Positions 8,245 to 14,433 of a stretch of DNA of 17,117 nucleotides are shown in pieces; position 1 is the stretch's first letter; each line of letters begins with the position of its first letter. Made by a program: the position numbers and the translations under genes. Source of the DNA: JACCZP01 sp050997195 (GTDB lineage: Bacteria > Actinomycetota > Thermoleophilia > Solirubrobacterales > Thermoleophilaceae); the NCBI GenBank assembly GCA_050997195.1, contig JBPCRE010000242.1:1-17117 (forward strand). Direction: 5' to 3'. The notes beneath the pieces were generated by a model. That model did not search any database. It saw only the letters and a list, made by a program, of their open reading frames with translations, and was not told the origin of the DNA.

Positions 8245-9507
8245 GTGGCCGTCCTCCAGCGCACCGAGCTCGAGCAGAGCCCGCTCGCCGACCTTCACGC
8301 TCTCGCCGCCGAGGTGGGGATCGAGGGCTTCCGGCGCCTGCGTCGCGAGGAGCTGATCGATGTCCTGTCCGGGGAGAGCGGTGGCTCGTCCGGCGGGCGC
8401 GGCCGGTCATCCGGGCGCAGGCGATCTGCGGCGGAGCCCGCGTCCGGCGAGGAAGTGAAGGGCGATGGCTCGTCCAGGGGGCGCGGCCGGTCCTCCGGGC
8501 GTGGGCGATCCGCCGAAGAGAGGTCCGAGGACGACGAGGGCGCCCGCCCGGCGCGCCGTGCGCGGCGTCCGCGCCAGCGTCGGTCGCCGGCCGAGGCCGC
8601 ACCACCTGAGGAGGAACGGGGCCGCGAGCGCTCGGCACCCGTGGAGGACGACGAGGAGCCGACCGGGGAGGAGGAGGTCCGCACCGGCGTGCTCGACGTG
8701 CTTCCCAACGGCTCCGGCTTCCTGCGGCCAGATGCCTTTCGCCAAGGCTCCGACGACGCGTACGTGGCCTCGGCCCAGATCCGCCGATGCGAGCTCCGCT
8801 CGGGCGACGACGTCTCGGGTCCCGTGCGCTCGCCCCGGCGCTCCGAGCGCCACCCCTCCCTGGTGCGCGTGGACACGGTCAACGGCGGCCCGGCTGAGCC
8901 GCCGGCCGAGCGGCCGCTGTTCGAGGAGCTCACCCCGGTCTTCGCCGCCGAGCGCCTGGCCGCACCCGAGGGCCTCGAGACGGTGCCCTTCGGCAAGGGC
9001 TCGCGGGTCGCCGTGCTCGGTCCCCCCGGGGCGGGCGCCACCACGCTGCTACGGAGCATGGTGTCCACCCTGTCCGAGCGCCACTCCGAGCTCACGCTCA
9101 CGGTTCTGCTCGCCGGGGTGCGCCCCGAGGAGGTCACCGAGTGGCGCCAGGGCGCCGGGGGCGCCCAGGTGGCGGGAGGGGCGTTCGACGCGCCGCCCGA
9201 CGAGCGCGCTCAGACCGCCGGGGCGGCGCCGGCCCGGGCCAAGCGAGCCACCGAGCGCGGAGAGCACTCCGTGCTCGTGGTCGACGGGCTCGAGACGCTC
9301 GCCACCGGCGCCGCCCGCCAGCTCTTCGGCTCCGCCCGGAACACCGAGCAGGGCGGCTCGCTCACCGTCATTGCCGCGGGCGCGGGCCCGGACCTCGAGC
9401 GCTACGCCACCACGCGCATCGTGCTCGAGTCGGCCGGCGGCTCGGGGTACTCGGTGTCGAAGTCCTCGGGCACGCTGCGCCCGGAGCTGCTGGCCGAGGC
9501 GGGCTAG
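8245..9507 (+). CDS. Rho-like protein with a degenerate, probably inactive ATPase domain
   Basis: This 420-residue paralogue or degenerate form of transcription terminator Rho starts at GTG 8245, where the Rho N-terminal domain begins (VLQRTELEQSPLADLHALAA, then GFRRLRREELIDVL). Residues 43-145 are an Arg/Ser/Gly and Glu-rich linker, typical of actinobacterial Rho. Residues 147-212 match the RNA-binding cold-shock-like domain (TGVLDVLPNGSGFLRPDAF, YVASAQIRRCELRSGD). The ATPase domain is altered. Walker A reads GPPGAGATT (259-267), with Ala at 265 where the essential Lys should be. The LLIDERPEEV motif reads LLAGVRPEEV (288-297), losing the catalytic Glu. About 25 residues of the Q-loop region are absent between VLVVDGLETLA and FGSARN. 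The MDEVIFEEFKGTGN segment and the C-terminal subdomain are also missing. The frame is intact, so a non-enzymatic RNA-binding role is plausible, but early decay is possible. No clear ribosome binding site is visible. Confidence 0.85.
   Translation: MAVLQRTELEQSPLADLHALAAEVGIEGFRRLRREELIDVLSGESGGSSGGRGRSSGRRRSAAEPASGEEVKGDGSSRGRGRSSGRGRSAEERSEDDEGARPARRARRPRQRRSPAEAAPPEEERGRERSAPVEDDEEPTGEEEVRTGVLDVLPNGSGFLRPDAFRQGSDDAYVASAQIRRCELRSGDDVSGPVRSPRRSERHPSLVRVDTVNGGPAEPPAERPLFEELTPVFAAERLAAPEGLETVPFGKGSRVAVLGPPGAGATTLLRSMVSTLSERHSELTLTVLLAGVRPEEVTEWRQGAGGAQVAGGAFDAPPDERAQTAGAAPARAKRATERGEHSVLVVDGLETLATGAARQLFGSARNTEQGGSLTVIAAGAGPDLERYATTRIVLESAGGSGYSVSKSSGTLRPELLAEAG
8383..8520 (+). repeat. Imperfect 54-bp direct repeat in the linker of the Rho-like gene
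   Basis: Bases 8383-8436 and 8467-8520 are similar 54-bp copies offset by 84 nt (28 codons), so the frame is kept. They encode GSSGGRGRSSGRRRSAAE and GSSRGRGRSSGRGRSAEE. The copies look like an internal in-frame duplication of an RG/RS-rich RNA-binding linker. Confidence 0.65.
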
Positions 9508-9514
9508 GCCGGCC

Positions 9515-9885
9515 TCACGTCGCGAAGTCGGGGATCGCACCCCGGGCCTCGGCCGCACGGCCCTTCGGCAGCTCCCACTCCTCCTGCCGGCCCAGCGCCG
9601 TCAGGTCGAGCCAGTAGTACGAGCCGCCGGTCATCTCGGCGCCGCGGCCGTAGTTCGAGTAGGTGTGGAAGATGCGGTCGCCGTCGCGCAGGAGAAGCTC
9701 GAGCCCGGCTCCTCCATGGGCGGCTCACCCTCGAAGTAACCGCCCGTGCCGGCCCGCTCGTGCGCTGCCTTCGTCTTGTAGTTGTATTCGAGGGGGGCGA
9801 CCGACTCGTCGAGCGTGACGCCCTCGTCGCCCGCGCGAGCCGCCTCGATGTCCTCCGGCGTGGTCGAGGGCACGGCGAAGGTCTA
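9515..9885 (-). pseudogene. DUF899 (thioredoxin-fold family) remnant, N-terminally deleted and frameshifted
   Basis: On the minus strand, one frame from about 9885 to 9706 encodes FAVPSTTPEDIEAARAG, then LEYNYKTKAAHERAGTGGYF and GEPPMEEPG. The rest continues in another frame as LELLLRDGDRIFHTYSNYG, RGAEMTGGSYYWLDLTALGR and QEEWELPKGRAAEARG, ending DFAT at a TGA at 9515-9517. This is the typical C-terminal end of DUF899 family proteins, in which IFHTYS is followed by SYYWLDLTALGRQEEWE. A single-base indel near 9704-9708 (CCGGGCTC) explains the break. The N-terminal half, including the thioredoxin-like active-site region, is absent: directly upstream lies the stop of the 153-aa gene. The remnant is therefore both truncated and frameshifted. 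It is convergent with the Rho-like gene, 7 bp apart. Confidence 0.78.
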
Positions 9886-9915
9886 CCGCAAACTCGGGGG
9901 TCCGGTAGGCCGCCG

Positions 9916-10377
9916 TCAGCTCCCGTAGCGCACGCGCTCCCACGAGGGCTCGCGGGAGAGCTCGATGGGCTCGAGCTCGCGGTCGGGCTGGGCGTAGCCG
10001 AAGGTGTGTGTGTCCTCGTCGAAGATCACGTCGAGCTCGCCCTCCTTCACGCGCTGGTCGAGCCACGCGCCGCGGAAGACCAGGCGGCGAAGCCAGTGCA
10101 CCAGTGAGCGCTCGGGCCGGCCGGTGAGCTCGAACCAGCAGAGGTTCACGTGGTGGCCGAGTCCGGAGGCCGGATCGCTCACCTCACCGTTCACCGCGAG
10201 GGTCACGAGGTCCTCGCGCTCGTCGAGAGTGAGTGATCCGGTGACGAAGCCGAGCTTGGTGGCCGCCTGCTCCACGCGCTCGGTGAAGTCCCGCTCGTTG
10301 AAGGTGAAGCGCAGCTCGCCGTACTCGAGCACGTAGTCGGCGCCCGACTCGTAGTTTCCGCGTCTCGTGGTGTCCAT
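9916..10377 (-). CDS. Hypothetical protein, 153 aa
   Basis: A clean minus-strand frame with an ATG at 10375-10377 and a TGA at 9916-9918. The product is acidic overall, soluble, and has no signal peptide or membrane helix. Visible stretches include YGELRFTFNERDFTERVEQA, LTLDEREDLVTLAVNGEVSD, HHVNLCWFELTGRPERSLVH, WLRRLVFRGAWLDQRVKEGE and LDVIFDEDTHTFGY. I do not recognise the family. The alternation of strand-like and helical segments suggests a single small alpha/beta domain. The C-terminus (SWERVRYGS) abuts the deleted DUF899 remnant, so the end of this gene could be affected by the same deletion. It diverges from the interrupted response regulator across 149 bp. Confidence 0.6.
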   Translation of the reverse strand: MDTTRRGNYESGADYVLEYGELRFTFNERDFTERVEQAATKLGFVTGSLTLDEREDLVTLAVNGEVSDPASGLGHHVNLCWFELTGRPERSLVHWLRRLVFRGAWLDQRVKEGELDVIFDEDTHTFGYAQPDRELEPIELSREPSWERVRYGS

Positions 10378-10458
10378 GGTTGAGGTACCCGGCGGTTCCT
10401 CGAACCGGACCGGCGGGCGTCGGGATGTTACGGCCGATCCCTTCCCCCGCCCCAGGGC

Positions 10459-10474
10459 TGCAAGGCTCCTTGCA
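10459..10474. promoter_or_regulatory. Perfect 7-bp inverted repeat in the divergent intergenic region
   Basis: TGCAAGG (10459-10465) and CCTTGCA (10468-10474) are perfect reverse complements separated by CT. It lies 53 bp before the response-regulator ATG and about 80 bp from the divergent 153-aa gene. The position and symmetry suit an operator, but no regulator is known. Confidence 0.35.
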
Positions 10475-10526
10475 CGGGGTCCGATCGGCGGGGGGCGAGA
10501 TCACGTGGCCGCGTCCTTACCCCAGC

Positions 10527-10868
10527 ATGGACGCCGACCGCCACTCCCTCCTCGTGGTCGAGGACGATGACGCCACTCGCTCCTTCCTCGCGGAGAACCT
10601 CGCCGCCGACGGCTTCCGGGTGGCGGGCGCGAGCGCGGCGGGGGAGGGGCTGCGAGCCATCGAGGTGCGAAAGCCCGACCTCGTGGTGCTCGACCTCATG
10701 CTCGAGGACGGCAGTGGCCTCGCGCTTCTCGATCGCATCCGTGGCGCCGACGGCCTCGCCTCACGCATCGACCCCGCCCTCCCGGTGATCGTCGTCACCG
10801 GCCGCACCGGCGAGGCCGACCGCGTGCGGGGCTTCGCCCGCGGCGCGGACGACTACGTGATCAAGCCC
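10527..10868 (+). pseudogene. Response regulator receiver domain, truncated by insertion
   Basis: The ATG at 10527 opens a receiver (CheY-like) domain. Acidic pocket Asp residues lie at 13-14 (VVEDDDATR), the phosphoacceptor Asp at 56 (LVVLDLMLEDGSG), the switch Thr at 91 (VIVVTGRTG) and the conserved Lys at 113 (GADDYVIKP). All phosphorylation residues are present. In relatives KP is followed by F and then helix 5 and usually a DNA-binding output domain. Here the match ends at Pro114 (10868), and the frame runs on as unrelated sequence (SASFLRMGHH...) to a stop at 11073-11075, antisense to the recombinase gene. I read this as a gene cut by the integrative element whose recombinase gene ends here. 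Its missing part should lie at the other end of the element. The chimeric product would be 182 residues with no output domain. Confidence 0.8.
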
Positions 10869-10875
10869 TCGGCGT
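10853..10875. other. Probable left attachment junction (attL) of the integrative element
   Basis: Response-regulator similarity ends at about 10868, within AAGCCCT (10863-10869). The recombinase gene's stop codon (CTA at 10853-10855 on the plus strand) lies inside the response-regulator-like sequence. The crossover core should thus fall within or just beside 10853-10870. The exact core cannot be set without the right junction, which is outside the window. Confidence 0.5.
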
Positions 10876-12478
10876 CTTTCCTAAGGATGGGCCACCACTC
10901 CTCGTCTATGCCCTCGACTACCTCCGGTCGGGGGCGCGGCATAATCACCCAACCGGGGGCGGAGAACGTCTGGGAGCCCTCGGCCACGGCCTCCGCCTCG
11001 ATCTCGGCCACCGCATCCCTGGCGACCTCCTCCTCCCCGGGTTCCCACTCCCGGTCGGGGGCCTCCGTGACGTAGAACGCCTCAAACATCCGCAGTAGGG
11101 CAACCCGGACCCCGGCCAGTCCGTCGGCGGCCTCGATCTCCCCGGCGACCGCTGCCCGGATCTCCGCCACCCGGGCCACGGCGTCCCCCTCGGCGTCCCC
11201 GGCGGCCTCGGCGGCGGCCGCGACCTCGGCCCCCCGCGCCCGCAGCTGGCCCAGCTTCGCGACCGCCCCGTCGTGTTCCCCCTGCAACGGGCCGCGCAGT
11301 GCGCCCCAGTGCTCGGCCGAAAGGGAGCCGTGGGTGTAGTCGCGGTCGACCTTCGCGAGTGCCCCCGCGGCGGCGCGCTCATCGGCCTCGGCCTGCTTGG
11401 TCAGGGCCCCGACCTCGGCGGCCTTGGCCTCGACCGCGGCCCGTAGGGCGGCCCGCATGGCGTCGAGATCGAGGCCGAGGCGGGCAAAGTACTCGAAGGC
11501 CGCAGAGTCTATGGGCGCCCGGGGGATGGGGCCTTGGTCGCAGTGGTCGGGCCCGCGATTCTTCCGCCCCAGGCACTCGTAGATTTCTTGGTCGGGCTCG
11601 GCCCGGTTCGCCCGGGTGCGGGGGGCCATCGCCGCGTGGCATAGGCCGCACCGGAGGAGGCCCCGGGTGAACAAGTGGCGCCCCGCCGGGGGCCGCCCCC
11701 GGCCTCCCCCGGGTGTCCGCGCGGCCGCCGCCCGGTTGGATGCAACCGCCCCCCATAGATCGTCCGAGACGATGGGTTCGTGGTTGCCGGGGTGCTCGGC
11801 GCCCTTGATCGTGTTCGCCCCCCGGTACGCGGGGTTAGCGAGGACCTTGCGGACCGTGCCCTGGGTCCAGTCACGGCCGCGTTGGGTCGGGATCCCCTCG
11901 GCGTTCAGCCGCCGGGCCGAGGCCCGCTGTGAGAGCCCGGCCGCGGCCTCCTCGTAGAGCCGCACCACCACAACGGCCTCGGCCTCGATTGGGGCCATCC
12001 CCACGCCGTAACCGAACGGTGGGCGGCCGTGGTGGCGGCCGTCGCGGACGCGGGCCTCGGTGACCCCCCGCACCCGCTCCCCCAGTACCTCGCTCTCGTA
12101 CTCGGCCAGCACCGCCATTAGGTTGGGGAGGAGGCCCCCCGCGGAGGTGCCGGTGTCGATGCCGTCCTCCGTGCTCACGAGACGGACCCCCGCGGCCTTC
12201 AACCGCGCGAATAGGTCGAGCATCCCCCGGGCGTTCCGGCCCAGCCGATCCAGCCGCGGGATTACGAGGACGTCGATGGCGTCGAGGCTCTCCAATAGCC
12301 GATCGAGGGCCGGGCGCGAGTCCCGCCGGCCGGAGACCCCCGCCTCGACGTAAACCTCTACGAGGGTCCACCCGGCGTGCTCGATGTAGGCCCTCACGCG
12401 CCCCTCCTGGGCGTCAAGACTGAGGCCCTCGGCGGCCTGGCCGGCGGTGCTCACGCGAACGTAAGCGGCTGCCCTCAC
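10853..12478 (-). CDS. Large serine recombinase (site-specific integrase)
   Basis: This 541-residue enzyme is of the large serine integrase class. The resolvase catalytic domain spans about 1-150, with the nucleophile Ser10 in AAYVRVSTAGQ and the conserved RLDRLGRN at 75-82. The recombinase domain (about 150-260) contains GRPPFGYG and a helix-turn-helix-like SQRASARRLNAEGIPTQRG. A zinc-ribbon domain has Cys 277, 280, 302 and 313 (LRCGLCHA, YECLGRKNRGPDHC). A long Ala/Glu-rich coiled coil follows (about 340-460). I chose GTG 12478 because the catalytic motif starts right after it and a -10/-35 pair ends 7 nt upstream, which implies a leaderless transcript. Its stop falls inside the target gene sequence, placing it at the element edge as expected for an integrase. 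It probably integrates and, with a directionality factor, excises the element. Confidence 0.93.
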   Translation of the reverse strand: MRAAAYVRVSTAGQAAEGLSLDAQEGRVRAYIEHAGWTLVEVYVEAGVSGRRDSRPALDRLLESLDAIDVLVIPRLDRLGRNARGMLDLFARLKAAGVRLVSTEDGIDTGTSAGGLLPNLMAVLAEYESEVLGERVRGVTEARVRDGRHHGRPPFGYGVGMAPIEAEAVVVVRLYEEAAAGLSQRASARRLNAEGIPTQRGRDWTQGTVRKVLANPAYRGANTIKGAEHPGNHEPIVSDDLWGAVASNRAAAARTPGGGRGRPPAGRHLFTRGLLRCGLCHAAMAPRTRANRAEPDQEIYECLGRKNRGPDHCDQGPIPRAPIDSAAFEYFARLGLDLDAMRAALRAAVEAKAAEVGALTKQAEADERAAAGALAKVDRDYTHGSLSAEHWGALRGPLQGEHDGAVAKLGQLRARGAEVAAAAEAAGDAEGDAVARVAEIRAAVAGEIEAADGLAGVRVALLRMFEAFYVTEAPDREWEPGEEEVARDAVAEIEAEAVAEGSQTFSAPGWVIMPRPRPEVVEGIDEEWWPILRKDAEGLIT

Positions 12479-12485
12479 GGTCCCA

Positions 12486-12514
12486 ACCCTAGCCGTTCCC
12501 GTAGGTGGTCCCAA
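12486..12514 (-). promoter_or_regulatory. Promoter of the large serine recombinase, apparently leaderless
   Basis: On the minus strand, TTGGGA (12514-12509) is followed by a 17-nt spacer and TAGGGT (12491-12486). The GTG start at 12478 begins 7 nt beyond the -10 box, where transcription would be expected to start. No Shine-Dalgarno sequence fits between. Leaderless GTG/ATG genes are common in actinobacteria. Confidence 0.6.
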
Positions 12515-12600
12515 ACGCCCATCGGTGTGAGGGAGGACCACCCGACTAGTGGCGAGGGCCCCCCGGTCGCGGTCGCTTTTCCGCAACGCGCACACTACCC

Positions 12601-12629
12601 TTGCGTTTCGTGCACGAAAGCGGTAGGGT
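12601..12629 (+). promoter_or_regulatory. Promoter of the short serine recombinase with a palindromic operator in the spacer
   Basis: TTGCGT (12601-12606) and TAGGGT (12624-12629) are separated by 17 bp. The spacer carries a perfect 14-bp palindrome, TTTCGTGCACGAAA (12606-12619). Outer CTACC (12595-12599) and GGTAG (12622-12626) add a second, slightly off-centre pair of arms. A repressor bound here would block polymerase directly. The ATG lies at 12674, giving a leader of about 38 nt. Confidence 0.6.
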
Positions 12630-12673
12630 GGCCGCACCGGCACCGGGGTTTCCGCCCCCGACCGAATCCCGCG

Positions 12674-13441
12674 ATGAACCCCCTCCCGGCCACCGATCCG
12701 ACCCTCGCGGTGACCTACCGGAGGGTTTCCGGGCGGGACCAGGCCGAGCACGGCTACGGGCTCGATGCGCAAGCGGCCGCCCTGGGGGCGTTCGTACAGC
12801 GCGAGGGCCTGACGGTCGTCGGGGCCTTCGTCGACCCGGGGGTGAGCGGGACCACCCCCCTTGACGATCGGCCGGGGCTGTCGGCCGCGTTGGATCGGGT
12901 GCTCGCCACCGGCTCCGGAGCCCTCTTGGTTGCTCGCCACGACCGGCTCGCCAGGGACACCCTGCAGGCCCTCCTAATCGAGCGAGCCTTCATGGCCGCG
13001 GGGGCCCGCGTCCTATTCGCCGATGGCGGAAACGGGATCAGCGACTCGGACCGCTTCACCCGGACCATCCTCCACGCCGCCGCGGAGGCCGCGAAGCGCG
13101 AGACCGTGCGCCGCCTAGCCGCCGGCCGTGTGGCGAAGGCCGCGCGCGACCCCCGGGCCTATGTCGGTGGTCGTCCGCCCTTCGGCTACCTGGCCCGCAA
13201 CGGGGCCCTGGTCCCCCACCCCCAGGAAGGGCCGGTGGTTCGGTCAGTGTTCGATATGGCCCGACGCGGCCACTCCACGCGGGCCATCGCCGGCCGAATG
13301 GGTTGGGCCCCTACGAAGGTCGCGCGGATTCTGGCCTACGCGCCGTACAAGCAGGGGCCCCCGGGCACCCGCATAGTCGACCCCAAGCTGTGGAACGCGG
13401 CCGCAAAGGCTCGCCAGGGCCGCCGCAAGCAGCCGGAGTAG
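12674..13441 (+). CDS. Short serine recombinase (resolvase domain plus partial recombinase domain)
   Basis: This 255-residue protein has a serine recombinase catalytic domain with Ser19 in TYRRVSGRDQAEHGYGLDAQ, VDPGVSGT at 53-60, and the catalytic Arg motif ARHDRLARD at 87-95. It then has a recombinase-type DNA-binding segment (YVGGRPPFGYLARNG, RAIAGRMGWAPTKVARIL). It ends at a basic tail (KARQGRRKQPE) without the zinc ribbon or coiled coil of large serine integrases, and is about half their length. The frame is clean with no sign of a missing continuation after the TAG at 13439-13441. It is divergent from the large recombinase across 195 bp that hold both promoters. It could be an independent resolvase or invertase, a partner in excision, or a captured second integrase. 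The catalytic residues look intact. Confidence 0.88.
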   Translation: MNPLPATDPTLAVTYRRVSGRDQAEHGYGLDAQAAALGAFVQREGLTVVGAFVDPGVSGTTPLDDRPGLSAALDRVLATGSGALLVARHDRLARDTLQALLIERAFMAAGARVLFADGGNGISDSDRFTRTILHAAAEAAKRETVRRLAAGRVAKAARDPRAYVGGRPPFGYLARNGALVPHPQEGPVVRSVFDMARRGHSTRAIAGRMGWAPTKVARILAYAPYKQGPPGTRIVDPKLWNAAAKARQGRRKQPE

Positions 13442-13487
13442 CGACAACGGCCCCACTCCGTCGACCCGGGCGCTTTACCTTTTACCC

Positions 13488-13979
13488 GTGGCCCTGATTC
13501 CGGCGTTCTGTGAGTGTGGTGCCGTCTGGGCGACCGCCAGCTTCATCGCGGGCGACGCGGCTGTAGTCACCATGGAAGGGAATCGCGTTGGCCCCTGCCC
13601 GGAATGCGGGGGCATGAGCCGCGTGCCAGACGGCGTCTATTCCCTAGTCGATGACACGCTCAATGTCGTGACGACGGCGGAGGGCTTGGGGCGCGAGGGG
13701 CTACAGCGACTGATCGAGGTCCTCCGCGAAGCCCGTACGCCAGAAGAGGCGGCCCAGCGGGTTTCCGGGGAGGCCCCCAACCTCGCACCCCTCGTCAACC
13801 TGATCGTCACTCGGGGGAGCGGTCAGGATTGGAAGCAGTGGGCGATGTTGATTGCAACGGTCCTCACTGTGGTGCTCCAGTACATGCAGTGGCAGCACCC
13901 GAAGTCCCCGTCCCTGCCGAGCGCGGGGACTATTGCCCAAGAGGCGTGCGAGCGGCTGAAGCCCCGGGCCGGTCCGTGA
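13488..13979 (+). CDS. Hypothetical zinc-ribbon protein with one C-terminal membrane helix
   Basis: A 163-residue product from GTG 13488. The N-terminal region has Cys8 and Cys10 (FCECGAVW) and Cys37 and Cys40 (GPCPECGGMSRVPDGVY), a probable zinc ribbon, although the first pair is CxC rather than CxxC. Residues 55-110 form a helical middle part. Residues about 118-135 (WAMLIATVLTVVLQYMQW) are a clear single membrane helix, leaving a short tail with one more Cys. The start is 46 bp after the short recombinase stop. TACCTT at 13476-13481 could be a -10 box just 6 nt upstream, again suggesting a leaderless start. I recognise the general type (small zinc-ribbon/membrane proteins in mobile elements) but no defined function. 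Membrane sensing or an anti-phage role are speculation. Confidence 0.68.
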   Translation: MALIPAFCECGAVWATASFIAGDAAVVTMEGNRVGPCPECGGMSRVPDGVYSLVDDTLNVVTTAEGLGREGLQRLIEVLREARTPEEAAQRVSGEAPNLAPLVNLIVTRGSGQDWKQWAMLIATVLTVVLQYMQWQHPKSPSLPSAGTIAQEACERLKPRAGP

Positions 13980-14094
13980 CCCCCTCACTCCCTCACCCTG
14001 TCACCGGCGGCCGGTAGGTCGAGCGCGGCTTGGGCGATGCTCGCCGAATACGGGCCGGCCGGGAAGTAGGTTCGTCTTTGGCTGGGTCCCGCCC
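13980..14094. other. Short convergent intergenic region
   Basis: 115 bp between the convergent zinc-ribbon/membrane gene and the secreted small protein gene. It contains the inverted GGCCG-rich stretch around 13999-14013 but no clear terminator. Confidence 0.3.
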
Positions 14095-14364
14095 CTACGA
14101 CGTGCAGTAGTACGTCAGCCCGCCGTAGCGCCGCCGGGTATCGAACCGCGAGCTGAAGCTGCCTCGGTTGCGAGCACTCACACAGAGGTGGCCGCGCCAG
14201 CGGTAGGTCGCCCGGTCGCTTGGGCAGCTGTGGGCGGAGTGGCATCCGCTTCGATGTGCGCTGGCTGATTCGACGGGCTTAGAGATGCCCGCCATGAGCG
14301 CCAACGCGGCGAGTGCGGTGACGACCCCGAGAACCAACAGCAAGCGGGCGGGCGCGAGCGACAT
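14095..14364 (-). CDS. Small secreted four-cysteine protein
   Basis: An 89-residue protein with an N-terminal signal sequence or anchor: Arg at 7, then a hydrophobic core at about 8-27 (LLLVLGVVTALAALALMAGI). The mature part has Cys41, Cys47, Cys61 and Cys87, enough for two disulfides. The motif GCHSAHSCPSD resembles small secreted CHxxHSCPSD-type domain proteins seen in actinobacteria and sometimes attached to nucleases. Here no nuclease is attached. GGAGG (minus strand, 14373-14369) lies 4 nt before the ATG at 14364, so the start is well supported. It lies 69 bp downstream of the 170-aa gene on the same strand and may be in its operon. The function is unknown; a secreted or surface role is inferred from the signal sequence. 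Confidence 0.7.
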   Translation of the reverse strand: MSLAPARLLLVLGVVTALAALALMAGISKPVESASAHRSGCHSAHSCPSDRATYRWRGHLCVSARNRGSFSSRFDTRRRYGGLTYYCTS

Positions 14365-14433
14365 GAGACCTCCGAAGGCGACGGGGCGGAGGCCGCACCG
14401 TAGCCTGGCATAGAGTCCGCTGCGCCGGTTGGT

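Noticed and set aside
13999..14070. GGCCGGC-rich inverted stretches as a terminator
   Set aside because: Arms are short and ambiguous in this GC-rich context and no T-tract follows.
13985..14245. Minus-strand frame whose last 30 codons look coding (RTYFPAGPYSASIAQAALDL)
   Set aside because: It overlaps the secreted small protein gene, which has a better start and ribosome binding site, and has no plausible start codon near the coding-looking part. It may be a frameshifted extension, but the evidence is thin.
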